Assembly (NCBI GenBank): GCA_951800855.1
Contig: CATOLC010000009.1
Location: 1 to 15,057, forward strand
Source: an uncultured Ruminococcus sp.
GTDB taxonomy: Bacteria > Bacillota > Clostridia > Oscillospirales > Acutalibacteraceae
Length of the DNA: 15,057 bases
Direction of reading: 5' to 3'
Under the pieces are notes generated by a model. That model made no database searches. It worked only from the letters and a program-made list of their open reading frames with translations, and was not told where the DNA came from. Made by a program: the position numbers and the translations under genes. How positions within the stretch are numbered: position 1 is the first letter of the stretch; each line of letters starts with the position of its first letter. Below are positions 8,642 through 15,057 of the stretch, in pieces.

Positions 8642-9100
8642 TCATTTTCCCGTAGAACCAAACCCTCCTTCTCCCCTATTTGTCTCGCTTATTTTGTCTA
8701 CCTGGTTCACAACAAAACTTTCAACTTTTAATATAACCATCTGTGCAATTCTGTCACCATTTTGTATTGTATATTTTTCGTTTCCTATGTTACATAGTCC
8801 AACGCAGATTTCACCTCTATAGTCGCTGTCAATTACCCCGACTCCGTTCGAAAGGGTAATTCCATGTTTTATTGCAAGACCACTTCTTGCAAACAAAAAC
8901 GCCCCATATCCTTCGGGAATTTCAGCAGCAATACCGCAAGGAACTTTAATAATTTCGCCAGGGTTTATTATAATATTCTGCTTTAAGCAGGCATATAAAT
9001 CCATGCCTGCAGCACCAACTGTAGCTTTTTGAGGCATTTTTGCTCCGGGCGATAATTTAATAAAATTTAACGATTTTTGATTTTTAATTTCTTTTTCCAC
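8642..9100 (-). CDS. dut: dUTP diphosphatase (dUTPase)
   Basis: Dut hydrolyses dUTP to dUMP and pyrophosphate, preventing uracil incorporation and supplying the precursor for dTMP. All five motifs of the homotrimeric dUTPase family are present, numbered from the chosen start: AAGMDLYA (30-37), ARSGLAIKHG (71-80), GVIDSDYRGE (88-97), GDRIAQMVI (115-123) and RGEGGFGSTGK (142-152). I choose the GTG at 9100, giving 152 residues, because AGGTG lies five bases before it; another in-frame GTG at 9121 would add seven residues but has no good ribosome binding site. The start region contains two copies of TTTTCCACA on the + strand, part of a larger repeat cluster. It lies between zapA and mreB in the same direction but has its own candidate promoter. 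Confidence 0.96.
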   Translation of the reverse strand: MEKEIKNQKSLNFIKLSPGAKMPQKATVGAAGMDLYACLKQNIIINPGEIIKVPCGIAAEIPEGYGAFLFARSGLAIKHGITLSNGVGVIDSDYRGEICVGLCNIGNEKYTIQNGDRIAQMVILKVESFVVNQVDKISETNRGEGGFGSTGK

Positions 9101-9214
9101 ATTTTCACCTGATTTTTCCACATTTTTTCATTTTTCCGGATAAATATTAATAATAGAGAGTTAAAAATAATTATTTTTAAAAAGTTTTCCCCATTTTCAA
9201 CACACTTTTCAACA
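9093..9214. repeat. Cluster of DnaA-box-like nonamers at the start of dut
   Basis: On the + strand five related nonamers occur within 122 bases: TTTTCCACA (9093-9101), TTTTCCACA (9114-9122), TTTTCCCCA (9185-9193), TTTTCAACA (9194-9202) and TTTTCAACA (9206-9214). The first two differ at one position from the DnaA box TTATCCACA and are exactly 21 bases apart; the third and fourth abut. They cover the dut leader and first codons. All have the same orientation. Whether DnaA binds is not known; no dnaA or dnaN gene is in the window. Confidence 0.35.
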
Positions 9215-9235
9215 TCTAGGTGTTAAAACCCCTAT

Positions 9236-9264
9236 ATATAAAGTATTTTATACTTTAAACTCAA
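9236..9264 (-). promoter_or_regulatory. Candidate dut promoter with palindrome in the spacer
   Basis: On the - strand TTGAGT (9264-9259) and TTATAT (9241-9236) are 17 bases apart. The spacer is almost exactly filled by the palindrome AAAGTAT-TTT-ATACTTT (9240-9256, perfect seven-base arms), the place where a repressor would block RNA polymerase. A second, imperfect palindrome (TAGGTGTTAAAACCCCTA, about 9217-9234) follows near the expected start of transcription. Confidence 0.4.
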
Positions 9265-9324
9265 AAATTTCCATAAAAATTTTATATAAATTTCGATTAT
9301 AACTATTTTATATATTAATTTGTA

Positions 9325-9675
9325 TTACTTTATATTACTTTTAATACTGAGGGCTTGTAATTTCATTTCAAGGTCACTGATTTTCTTTCTGAGTTCGCTG
9401 TTTTCCTGCCTAAGGCTTTCATTAGCGTTTATATAGGTTTGAATCTTATTACTAAACTCTGATGATACAGATGTAGATTTTTTATAAAAATCACAAAAAT
9501 CCATCGCTGTAAGAATTGCCGCCATTAAACTAGAAATATCTGTGCTGCTTTTTTTGATATCATTGATTTTTTTGTCTATATCTTCAGAAATAGTTCTGAT
9601 ATAATCCTCGTTTTCCTCTGACAAAACAACATATGAAGACCCCGCTATATTCACTCTAACTCTATTTTTTGCCAT
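9325..9675 (-). CDS. zapA: Cell division protein ZapA
   Basis: ZapA is a small cytoplasmic protein that crosslinks FtsZ filaments and stabilises the division ring. The 116 residues have the family layout: a short beta-rich N-terminus (RVRVNIAGSSYVVLSEENEDYI, 5-26 in part), the helix with the IDKKINDI element (about 32-39), the MAAILTAMDFCDF segment (51-63), and a C-terminal coiled coil rich in Glu, Lys and Leu (about 80-110) that drives tetramer formation. The ATG is preceded by AGGAGGGG. A perfect TATAAT on the - strand (9738-9743) may be its -10 box, without a clear -35. It is transcribed towards dut but is separated from it by more than 200 AT-rich bases, so it may stand alone. Confidence 0.88.
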   Translation of the reverse strand: MAKNRVRVNIAGSSYVVLSEENEDYIRTISEDIDKKINDIKKSSTDISSLMAAILTAMDFCDFYKKSTSVSSEFSNKIQTYINANESLRQENSELRKKISDLEMKLQALSIKSNIK

Positions 9676-9743
9676 ATTTCTCCCCTCCTATTTTGTCGAA
9701 ATTTTTCATAAAAATCTTTATTTTTTCTTTTATATTCATTATA

Positions 9744-10474
9744 ATACATTTTTGCATAACAAAAAAGATATAAAACGTTCAAAACTTCCACAAAGTATTT
9801 TTACTATGCAACAAAAATATGGTTATATTCTATGGTTTTTAAGTTTAAAAAACTAAATACTATTTTTATTACAATAAATCAAATCTAAAAAGAAGCTATT
9901 AAAACTATACGTATTGATTAAATATCCAGCCAGAACAAAAACTCTTTACTTTTAAATTTTTTATCAAAACACAAAAACAGACGATATTTTCTGGGTTTTT
10001 TAGGGGTAATAATTAAGCAGGTAAATATTACAATTCAATATTGATAATAAAGAGGTTTAAAACTTATTACCCTAAACTAAAAAAAGAGATTTCTCGCTGA
10101 AAGATAGAACAGATAAAAAATCATAAAAATATCAACTCAAAATTTACTGATAAAAATACATAAAAAGACTAATTTTTCAGATCTTCCGGTATAAACATAA
10201 ATAAGTTTAGGTGAAATCTATCTTTATTAATCTATAGGTAAGAACTCTCAAAATAAAATTTATAATTTTAAAAATTGGAAGGAATTTATCAATTATTATG
10301 GTAAAATACAATAGGTAAATTAACCGTTCTTTGAATATGCTAATGAAAAAGCTAAAAACCCTTCGGCATATGACTATAAAACAGACATATTTTGTGTTTT
10401 GATAATAATAAAAAAGATTTATATTTTAAAAAATTATAAAAAACGCTGATATTAAAATTTTTTTCAAAAAAGTG
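9744..10474. other. Long AT-rich stretch without a convincing gene
   Basis: About 730 bases between the zapA leader and the 5S promoter carry no open frame with a start and ribosome binding site on either strand. One + strand frame (about 9781-10449) yields short protein-like pieces, such as NWKEFINYYGK near 10273-10305 and EYANEKAKNPSAYDYK near 10333-10380, interrupted by stop codons at about the density expected for random AT-rich DNA. It may hold a decayed gene, but I cannot show this. An imperfect inverted repeat (9999-10012 with 10064-10076) is also present, with no obvious function. Confidence 0.5.
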
Positions 10475-10503
10475 TTGACGAATATATTTTTTAATGATAT
10501 TAT
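10475..10503 (+). promoter_or_regulatory. Promoter of the 5S rRNA gene
   Basis: TTGACG (10475-10480) and TATTAT (10498-10503) are 17 bases apart, with a TG extension before the -10 box (10495-10496). This is the strongest promoter match in the window. Transcription would start near 10510, about a dozen bases before the mature 5S 5' end. Confidence 0.75.
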
Positions 10504-10520
10504 TATTAATGTCAAGAGCG

Positions 10521-10638
<118 letters not shown>

Positions 10639-10647
10639 CATTGATAT

Positions 10648-10683
10648 AAGACAGCAGATATATTTAAAACTGCTGTCTTTTTA
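10648..10683 (+). terminator. Rho-independent terminator of the 5S gene
   Basis: A perfect ten-base stem, AAGACAGCAG (10648-10657) with CTGCTGTCTT (10670-10679), encloses a 12-base AT-rich loop and runs into a T-tract. It starts about ten bases after the 5S 3' end. Confidence 0.9.
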
Positions 10684-10858
10684 ATTTTGTATAAAAGCAT
10701 ATAGTTAAAAACCTAGCTCAAAACAATATTGTTTTAATAAACACATCAAGAAGTAAATTGAAACTCTATTTTAGTTTTTGGGTCTTATACCCTAAATGCT
10801 TTAATTTTCTAACAAATATCTTGTGTAAGTAAAAAATTAAAAGTTTTCTTGCTAGTCA

Positions 10859-11275
10859 TCATTTATTTATAAGTGCGCTCCGCAATCCCATGAAAAATTC
10901 CTCACCTCCTGTTAACGGCACGGAAGCAACCTCACTACCGCTAGAAAAGATGGCCCGAGGAGGGGTAAGCTGGAACGTAAGAGAAATATCGAGACCAGTT
11001 GAGTAAACTTTTTGTAAATCTTTAAATGTCTTTATTTGAACGTCCATAATGTCCTCCAATATATCCTTGCAGTCGTTCATCTTTAAGCCAAGTGCTTTAA
11101 CTATCTTCGTTAATACGTCACTATGGAATTTTTCAGCACGAGACTGACGTAGTTTCTCCTTATCTTCTTCAAGTATCTCTCTGGCTTCATCCGCACTTAA
11201 AAAGTTAACTATTTTAATACTCTCCCCATCCGATGAAATTTCAATTGTCTTTCCTTCTACTTTTATTACTGGCAT
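10859..11275 (-). CDS. Protein of unknown function
   Basis: I do not recognise this 138-residue protein. The chosen ATG (MPVIKVEGKTIEI) has GGAGGTG seven bases upstream; the frame extends 12 codons further, but that part overlaps the ribosome binding site and a palindrome. The N-terminus (about 1-25) looks like a small beta-rich element. A charged, helical middle (about 29-95) is rich in Glu, Lys and Asp, and the C-terminal 40 residues are neutral and Gly/Ser/Pro-containing (LTFQLTPPRAIFSSGSEV; LTGGEEFF). No signal peptide or membrane span is seen. Base composition is uneven: 10921-10980, in the C-terminal part, is 55% GC, far above the backbone. It stands alone between the 5S gene and a divergent methyltransferase gene, behind a perfect palindrome, so it is probably regulated separately. 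Confidence 0.7.
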   Translation of the reverse strand: MPVIKVEGKTIEISSDGESIKIVNFLSADEAREILEEDKEKLRQSRAEKFHSDVLTKIVKALGLKMNDCKDILEDIMDVQIKTFKDLQKVYSTGLDISLTFQLTPPRAIFSSGSEVASVPLTGGEEFFMGLRSALINK

Positions 11276-11298
11276 AAAAATGCACCTCCATAAATTAA

Positions 11299-11329
11299 TT
11301 TTATACAACAAAACAACTGTTGTATAAAA
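11299..11329 (-). promoter_or_regulatory. Perfect palindrome upstream of the unknown gene at 10859-11275
   Basis: TTTTATACAACA (11299-11310) and its exact complement (11318-11329) are separated by seven bases, AAACAAC. On the - strand a consensus TTGACA (11356-11351) lies upstream; a TATAAT at 11337-11332 is only 13 bases from it, so the exact -10 box is unclear. The palindrome sits where an operator just downstream of the promoter would be, in the space shared with the divergent methyltransferase gene. Confidence 0.5.
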
Positions 11330-11410
11330 CTATTATATATATGTGTGTAATGTCAATATTTTTGTGAAATTTTACATACTTTCAAAAATTTTAATTATTT
11401 AAAGTTGTTC

Positions 11411-11419
11411 TGATATAAT
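11411..11419 (+). promoter_or_regulatory. Candidate extended -10 promoter for the methyltransferase gene
   Basis: TGATATAAT is a perfect TATAAT with the TG extension, about 77 bases before the gene start at 11496. The -35 region 17 bases upstream (TTAATT, 11391-11396) is weak. It could also serve rsmI downstream. Confidence 0.4.
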
Positions 11420-11495
11420 AGTTATTTATAAAACAACCCCTCGCAAAGGTGATTCCTAAATTCTCACAAATATAGTTAAGGCAAGGAGAATTAAT

Positions 11496-12209
11496 TTGGC
11501 TGAAAAAATAGAATCTCTCGGAGAAAAAATTAAAATTGTCATAAATGAAGAAATTACATTCACCACGGATTCCGTCCTTCTAGCAAATTTTTCTTTCCCT
11601 GGTGCAAAATCCAATGTGCTTGAAATCGGTTCAGGATGCGGAATAATTCCACTATTATGGTGCAAAAATGAAAAATCATACAAAATCACTGCGGTAGAAA
11701 TTTACAAACCTTCATTTGATTTAATGGTAAAATCCGTAAAATTAAATGGTTTAGAAGAAAAAATTTCCCCTTTAAACGAGGATATTCGGTCTTTATCGAA
11801 GCATAAAAGTTTTTTAGGTGCATTTGACTCTGTAGTGTGTAACCCACCTTATCTTCCTGATGAAAATCCTTGCAGAACCTTAGGAAGAACAATTGCGCGC
11901 CACGAGAAAACATTAAGTATAGAAGAGATTATAAAGTTGTCCTATTTATTTCTGAATAATGGAGGATACTTATATTTATGTTGTCGTTCAAACAGGCTTT
12001 GCGACGTAATAATGCATATGAAACTTAATAAAATCGAACCTAAATTGTTGAGATTTGTGGAATACGTGGAAGGCAAACCACCAAAATTATTTTTAATAAA
12101 AGGTAAAAAAGGTGCAAAACCCGGAATAATTGTGGAAAACAACTTGATTTTACAAACAAAAAATGGTAAATATTCAAAAGAATCAGAAAAAATATATGGC
12201 CATCTATAA
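11496..12209 (+). CDS. tRNA1(Val) adenine-N6-methyltransferase family protein
   Basis: This 237-residue SAM-dependent methyltransferase belongs to the group of E. coli TrmN6 (YfiC) and Bacillus YabB, which methylate adenine in tRNA. It has the Rossmann glycine-rich motif I (VLEIGSGCGIIPL, 41-53), the acidic residue closing strand 2 (AVEIY, 66-70) and the catalytic NPPY (116-119) typical of N6-adenine methyltransferases. The N-terminal TDSVLLANF (24-32) is also characteristic of this family. The start is a TTG with AAGGAG six bases before it. rsmI follows after 129 bases on the same strand; this pairing is common in Firmicutes, where a GIY-YIG gene often lies between and is absent here. The exact tRNA target is inferred from family membership. 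Confidence 0.88.
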   Translation: MAEKIESLGEKIKIVINEEITFTTDSVLLANFSFPGAKSNVLEIGSGCGIIPLLWCKNEKSYKITAVEIYKPSFDLMVKSVKLNGLEEKISPLNEDIRSLSKHKSFLGAFDSVVCNPPYLPDENPCRTLGRTIARHEKTLSIEEIIKLSYLFLNNGGYLYLCCRSNRLCDVIMHMKLNKIEPKLLRFVEYVEGKPPKLFLIKGKKGAKPGIIVENNLILQTKNGKYSKESEKIYGHL

Positions 12210-12338
12210 TTTATAGTTAAATAACTTAAAAAATCAAATTATAGCTTTAGTTTTCATTTGTTTTTTCTTTGTTATTCAAAAAACAAGGCGAATTTATAAG
12301 GTTTCTTTAGTATATAATTCTAGGAAGGATTGGGAATA

Positions 12339-13196
12339 ATGAGCGGTAAATTATATATTGTAGGGACTCCTATAGGAAATCTTGAAGATATAACCCTACG
12401 TGCCTTAAAAACCCTTCAAACTGTAGATTTTATCGCAGCCGAGGATACAAGAGTTACCTCGAAACTTTTAAATCATTTTAATATAAAAAAGCCCATGACA
12501 AGCTATTTTGAACACAACAAGCATGAAAAGGGAAATATAATTTGCCAAAAAATACAATCCGGTGAGAACTGTGCCCTTGTATCCGATGCTGGCATGCCTT
12601 TAATTTCAGACCCAGGTGAAGAGCTGGTAAAACAATGCTATAATCTTAAAATAGATATTAAGGTTGTACCGGGGCCAAATGCTGCAATTTCAGCACTTTG
12701 TTTGTCGGGGATATCTTCAGGGAGATTTACTTTTGAGGGATTTTTGAGTAAAAATAAAAAAAATCGTGTAAATCATCTAAAACTTTTAGAAAATGAACAT
12801 AGAACCATGATTTTTTATGAGTCCCCGCATAAACTTCTTTCTACTTTAAAAGATTTTTATAATTTTTTTGGTGATAGACAGATAGCTATAGCAAGAGAAC
12901 TAACTAAAATACATGAAGAGGTAAAAACAATGGCTATAAGTGAAGCTATTGATTTTTATTCAAACGGAGCAAAAGGTGAATTTGTAATTATTGTGCCAGG
13001 TGCTACTACCTCCACGGAAAACCCCAACTATAGTATAGATAAAGCTGTGGAAATCGCACTTAATTATGAAAAGGACGGCGAAGCAAAACCCATTGCAGCA
13101 AAAAAAGCCAGCAAAATTACCGGCTTTAATAAATCTGAGATCTATAAAATTATGAGTAAACAACAAACTAAAGGGACAAAATCAACCCCTATATAA
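12339..13196 (+). CDS. rsmI: 16S rRNA (cytidine-2'-O)-methyltransferase
   Basis: RsmI methylates the 2'-OH of C1402 (E. coli numbering) in the 16S rRNA decoding centre. The 285-residue protein has the tetrapyrrole-methylase fold with family motifs in order: TPIGNLEDIT (10-19), AEDTR (34-38), SDAGMPLISDPG (82-93), PGPNA (111-115), the FYESPHK segment (159-165), ARELTKIHEE (185-194) and KGEFVI (212-217), then a basic C-terminal domain. The ATG is preferred over an in-frame TTG nine bases upstream because that TTG abuts AGGAAGGA (12322-12329), which is well placed for the ATG. A TATAAT at 12313-12318 is too close to the start to be a confident promoter. Downstream the base composition changes sharply. 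Confidence 0.96.
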   Translation: MSGKLYIVGTPIGNLEDITLRALKTLQTVDFIAAEDTRVTSKLLNHFNIKKPMTSYFEHNKHEKGNIICQKIQSGENCALVSDAGMPLISDPGEELVKQCYNLKIDIKVVPGPNAAISALCLSGISSGRFTFEGFLSKNKKNRVNHLKLLENEHRTMIFYESPHKLLSTLKDFYNFFGDRQIAIARELTKIHEEVKTMAISEAIDFYSNGAKGEFVIIVPGATTSTENPNYSIDKAVEIALNYEKDGEAKPIAAKKASKITGFNKSEIYKIMSKQQTKGTKSTPI

Positions 13197-13327
13197 ACTC
13201 CACAAAGAACAGCAGCTAATCTCAGTAGCTTTCAAGGATAACCGCAGGGCAACAAAATTTATCACTAACCTCTGTCGCTGTCAGTTGATGATGCGTCGGA
13301 TATCGATATCGGGCCCGCAATCTTGAC

Positions 13328-14737
13328 TCAGTTCCTCGCATCGTCGGAGTAGCTAAGGCGTTTTCTCTGTTCGTCGTCGGAAAATTTAAACATTTCAAAC
13401 ACATCCGAGTTTCCATTGTCCGAGTTATCATCAACATCAGGAATGTCATTCGAGACAAGGGGAGCGTTATTAGGTGTCGCAGTATCATTATATGTTTGAT
13501 TATCTGTTTCTTCCTTTTCATCAGTGCTCAACTTGATCTCTAAATCATGTTTACGCGCTTCCGATTTCAACTCCTCAATTGTTACCGTATTACCTTTCTT
13601 TTTAGAAATAGCTTCTTTAAAATCAGACACATCTTTTTTTATAGCTTTCTGATAATATCTATTATAAATACTACCTTCAAAATACTCACACATTGTATCT
13701 GGACCATCGGGCGACATAGATGATTTTATTTTAGCCAATGCTTCAACTATCTCTGTTTTCTCAACATATGATAAGCCACTCTTCATTTTCGCAACATCCA
13801 CCTCAGTCAGATCTAAAGGGAGTTCAAGTATATTCTGATTGAATAGGTCAGCAGTGCTATTTTTAAAACTCTCTAGTTGAGAAACGCTCATATTACGAGC
13901 ATACTTGCTGATATAGTTCGTAATATCCTTTTTACTGGCGTGCTTATGCACGAGATTCAAAATCTGCCTAACCAAAGTAGCCAGATCGATTTCACTGCCA
14001 GAGTGATAAGCAGCTTGGTTTTCAAACTCCTCCGCAACAAAGCGTACCCCTGCACTCACGGCCTTCCCAAATAATTTAACCGGATCAAATGTATTTGCAT
14101 CTTTCTTCTTGAATATACCTCTAGTCTTTTTAGTCCTTTCAAAATCTTTAATAAGATTCGATAGCCTTAGTATTTTTTTGGTAAGCATTGCAGATGGTTT
14201 CCCGGATACAAACGGCGATTTCTCCTTCAGAGCACTCAGTGTTCTCTGTAAACACGCTAGCAAGTGATCCCTCGCGGCCGCCAGTTCATCTCTGTTGTCA
14301 GGGTCGAACACCTCATTCCCAACACAAACTTTAATTGTTTTTTCATCATTTAATGAAAGGTTTTTGGTCGCAAAAATAGCATGTGCCAGAACATTTTTGG
14401 ATACATCACCAGAGATATTTTCGGTAACATCAGTATCGTCAACTACGGCATCATCATCGCTACCCGCTCCGAAAGTCCGGCGCTGCGGGTGCATACGTCT
14501 TAAGTTCTGATCGTTGTCCTCAGGTAACATTCCAATAAATCGATTATATTGGTTACCAAAATCATTACCGTCTCCGATAAGTTCATTTAAAGTAACTCTG
14601 TCACCATTCTGCTTTTCAAATACAACATCGCCATTGATTACCATGTATACAGCATTTTGCAGATCCTCATCATCTTTACACCTTATTTCCAGTAGAGCAG
14701 AAAGAGCGCGCGCAGCAGCTACCAGTTCGTGTTTCAT
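13328..14737 (-). CDS. Large protein of unknown function with acidic C-terminal tail
   Basis: I do not recognise this 469-residue protein. The ATG is set by AAAGGAGAGG directly upstream; the longer frame from a GTG at 14758 reads through that site. No signal peptide or membrane span is seen. Residues 1-75 are a mixed, probably folded domain; 78-112 form an acidic low-complexity linker (SDDDAVVDDTDVTENISGD, 93-111); 113-400 are largely helical and charged with a Lys-rich patch (RTKKTRGIFKKKD, 201-213); 404-469 are Asp/Asn/Ser/Thr-rich and likely disordered. Codons and GC differ from the backbone (for example 55% GC at 14221-14280), suggesting acquisition or a different selective history. It follows another unknown gene by 54 bases, probably in one operon. 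Low-complexity linkers and lack of known domains would fit a secreted effector or phage-type protein, but nothing here proves either. Its frame continues past the stop codon. Confidence 0.75.
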   Translation of the reverse strand: MKHELVAAARALSALLEIRCKDDEDLQNAVYMVINGDVVFEKQNGDRVTLNELIGDGNDFGNQYNRFIGMLPEDNDQNLRRMHPQRRTFGAGSDDDAVVDDTDVTENISGDVSKNVLAHAIFATKNLSLNDEKTIKVCVGNEVFDPDNRDELAAARDHLLACLQRTLSALKEKSPFVSGKPSAMLTKKILRLSNLIKDFERTKKTRGIFKKKDANTFDPVKLFGKAVSAGVRFVAEEFENQAAYHSGSEIDLATLVRQILNLVHKHASKKDITNYISKYARNMSVSQLESFKNSTADLFNQNILELPLDLTEVDVAKMKSGLSYVEKTEIVEALAKIKSSMSPDGPDTMCEYFEGSIYNRYYQKAIKKDVSDFKEAISKKKGNTVTIEELKSEARKHDLEIKLSTDEKEETDNQTYNDTATPNNAPLVSNDIPDVDDNSDNGNSDVFEMFKFSDDEQRKRLSYSDDARN

Positions 14738-14791
14738 TTTAATCCTCTCCTTTATCACTAGAATTGTTTATATAATACTTCCAGCATACTG

Positions 14792-15057
14792 TTAAACTAT
14801 TTTATTGCTCTGCGTCAAGCCAAACTTTTCAAAAGCCTTAATCAGATCTCCAACGGTGGTAGTACCTGACTTCAAAGACACGTGCATTTCATTTGCAATT
14901 TCGTCTATAATAGCGATCTGAAGAGCACTGTACGTACCGTAACCACTCACTGGCGGTTCGGGACCTGTGTCATCCGTCGGATTGGCCCCGGTCACCTTGA
15001 GTATCGGTTTCTGGCCCGTCTGGCCGCCATCAGCAGCATTCAAGTTCCCTGTAATAC
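14792..15057 (-). CDS. Protein of unknown function, C-terminal part
   Basis: The frame is open to the window edge on the - strand, so the 5' end is missing; the TTG at 15043 is not supported as a start. About 87 residues are visible. The first half is Gly/Pro/Thr-rich and looks like a flexible linker (GQTGQKPILKVTGANPTDD; GPEPPVSGYG). The second half is a compact helical domain (ALQIAIIDEIANEMHVSL, then VGDLIKAFEKFGL) ending in SNKIV. The DNA is unusually GC-rich here: 37 of 60 bases at 14941-15000 are G or C. It precedes the 469-residue unknown gene in the same direction with a 54-base gap. No family is recognised. Confidence 0.65.
   Translation of the reverse strand, partial: ITGNLNAADGGQTGQKPILKVTGANPTDDTGPEPPVSGYGTYSALQIAIIDEIANEMHVSLKSGTTTVGDLIKAFEKFGLTQSNKIV

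Noticed and set aside
9093..9122. The two TTTTCCACA copies as the start of a CRISPR array or tandem repeat.
   Set aside because: The units are only nine bases, not flanked by spacers of constant length, and part of them lies in dut coding sequence. No CRISPR array, insertion sequence or tRNA gene was seen in the window.
9999..10076. Inverted repeat (TTTAGGGGTAATAA with TTATTACCCTAAA) as a possible small RNA.
   Set aside because: The arms are about 50 bases apart with one bulge, and no promoter or T-tract terminator accompanies them.
9781..10449. A + strand frame that looks protein-like if its TAA and TAG codons are read as glutamine, hinting at protist DNA with an altered code or a decayed gene.
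   Set aside because: The number and kind of stops are about what random AT-rich DNA gives, a TGA also interrupts it near 10042, and another frame over 10331-10402 looks equally protein-like. Normal TGA stops in mreB rule out a changed bacterial code.
13214..13230. AGCTA/TAGCT stem after rsmI as a terminator.
   Set aside because: The stem has only five pairs and no T-run follows on either strand.

Overview
The window looks like a low-GC Gram-positive bacterium of the class Clostridia. Three things point there: the very AT-rich backbone, the strong AGGAGG-type ribosome binding sites, and a 5S rRNA and housekeeping proteins of clostridial type. Several features would suit a host-associated or reduced genome (a solitary 5S gene, long AT-rich spacers, unknown orphan genes of different base composition), but that is inference.

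Layout: (a) 1-2743, + strand: the end of an APC-family transporter, then agmatine deiminase (aguA) and carbamate kinase (arcC) overlapping by one base. Together they would import agmatine and recover ATP from it through carbamoyl phosphate; the putrescine carbamoyltransferase step is not in the window. (b) 2744-3660, + strand: two tandemly duplicated small genes of unknown function, each carrying the motif NLTASGGH, behind a promoter overlapped by a perfect 15-bp-arm palindrome and followed by a terminator. (c) 3807-9675, - strand: a cell-shape and division block transcribed as zapA, dut, mreB, mreC, mreD, mrdA (PBP2). MreBCD and PBP2 form the elongation machinery, ZapA assists the FtsZ ring, and Dut keeps uracil out of DNA. 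(d) 9676-10521: about 800 bases of AT-rich DNA with no convincing gene, then a lone 5S rRNA gene with its own promoter and terminator. (e) 10859-11275, - strand: an orphan gene of unknown function behind a 12-bp-arm palindrome, divergent from (f) 11496-13196, + strand: a tRNA1(Val)-type adenine methyltransferase and rsmI, two RNA-modification genes that are commonly neighbours in Firmicutes. (g) 13205-15057, - strand: a 469-residue unknown protein with an acidic tail, and the end of a second unknown protein, in DNA clearly richer in GC than the rest.

The points most worth a second look are the GG-motif gene pair with its palindromic promoter, the missing normal start codon of PBP2 (ATT start, -1 slippage or sequence error), the cluster of DnaA-box-like repeats at the start of dut beneath a palindrome set in its promoter spacer, and the compositional island at the right end with its possible C-terminal truncation.
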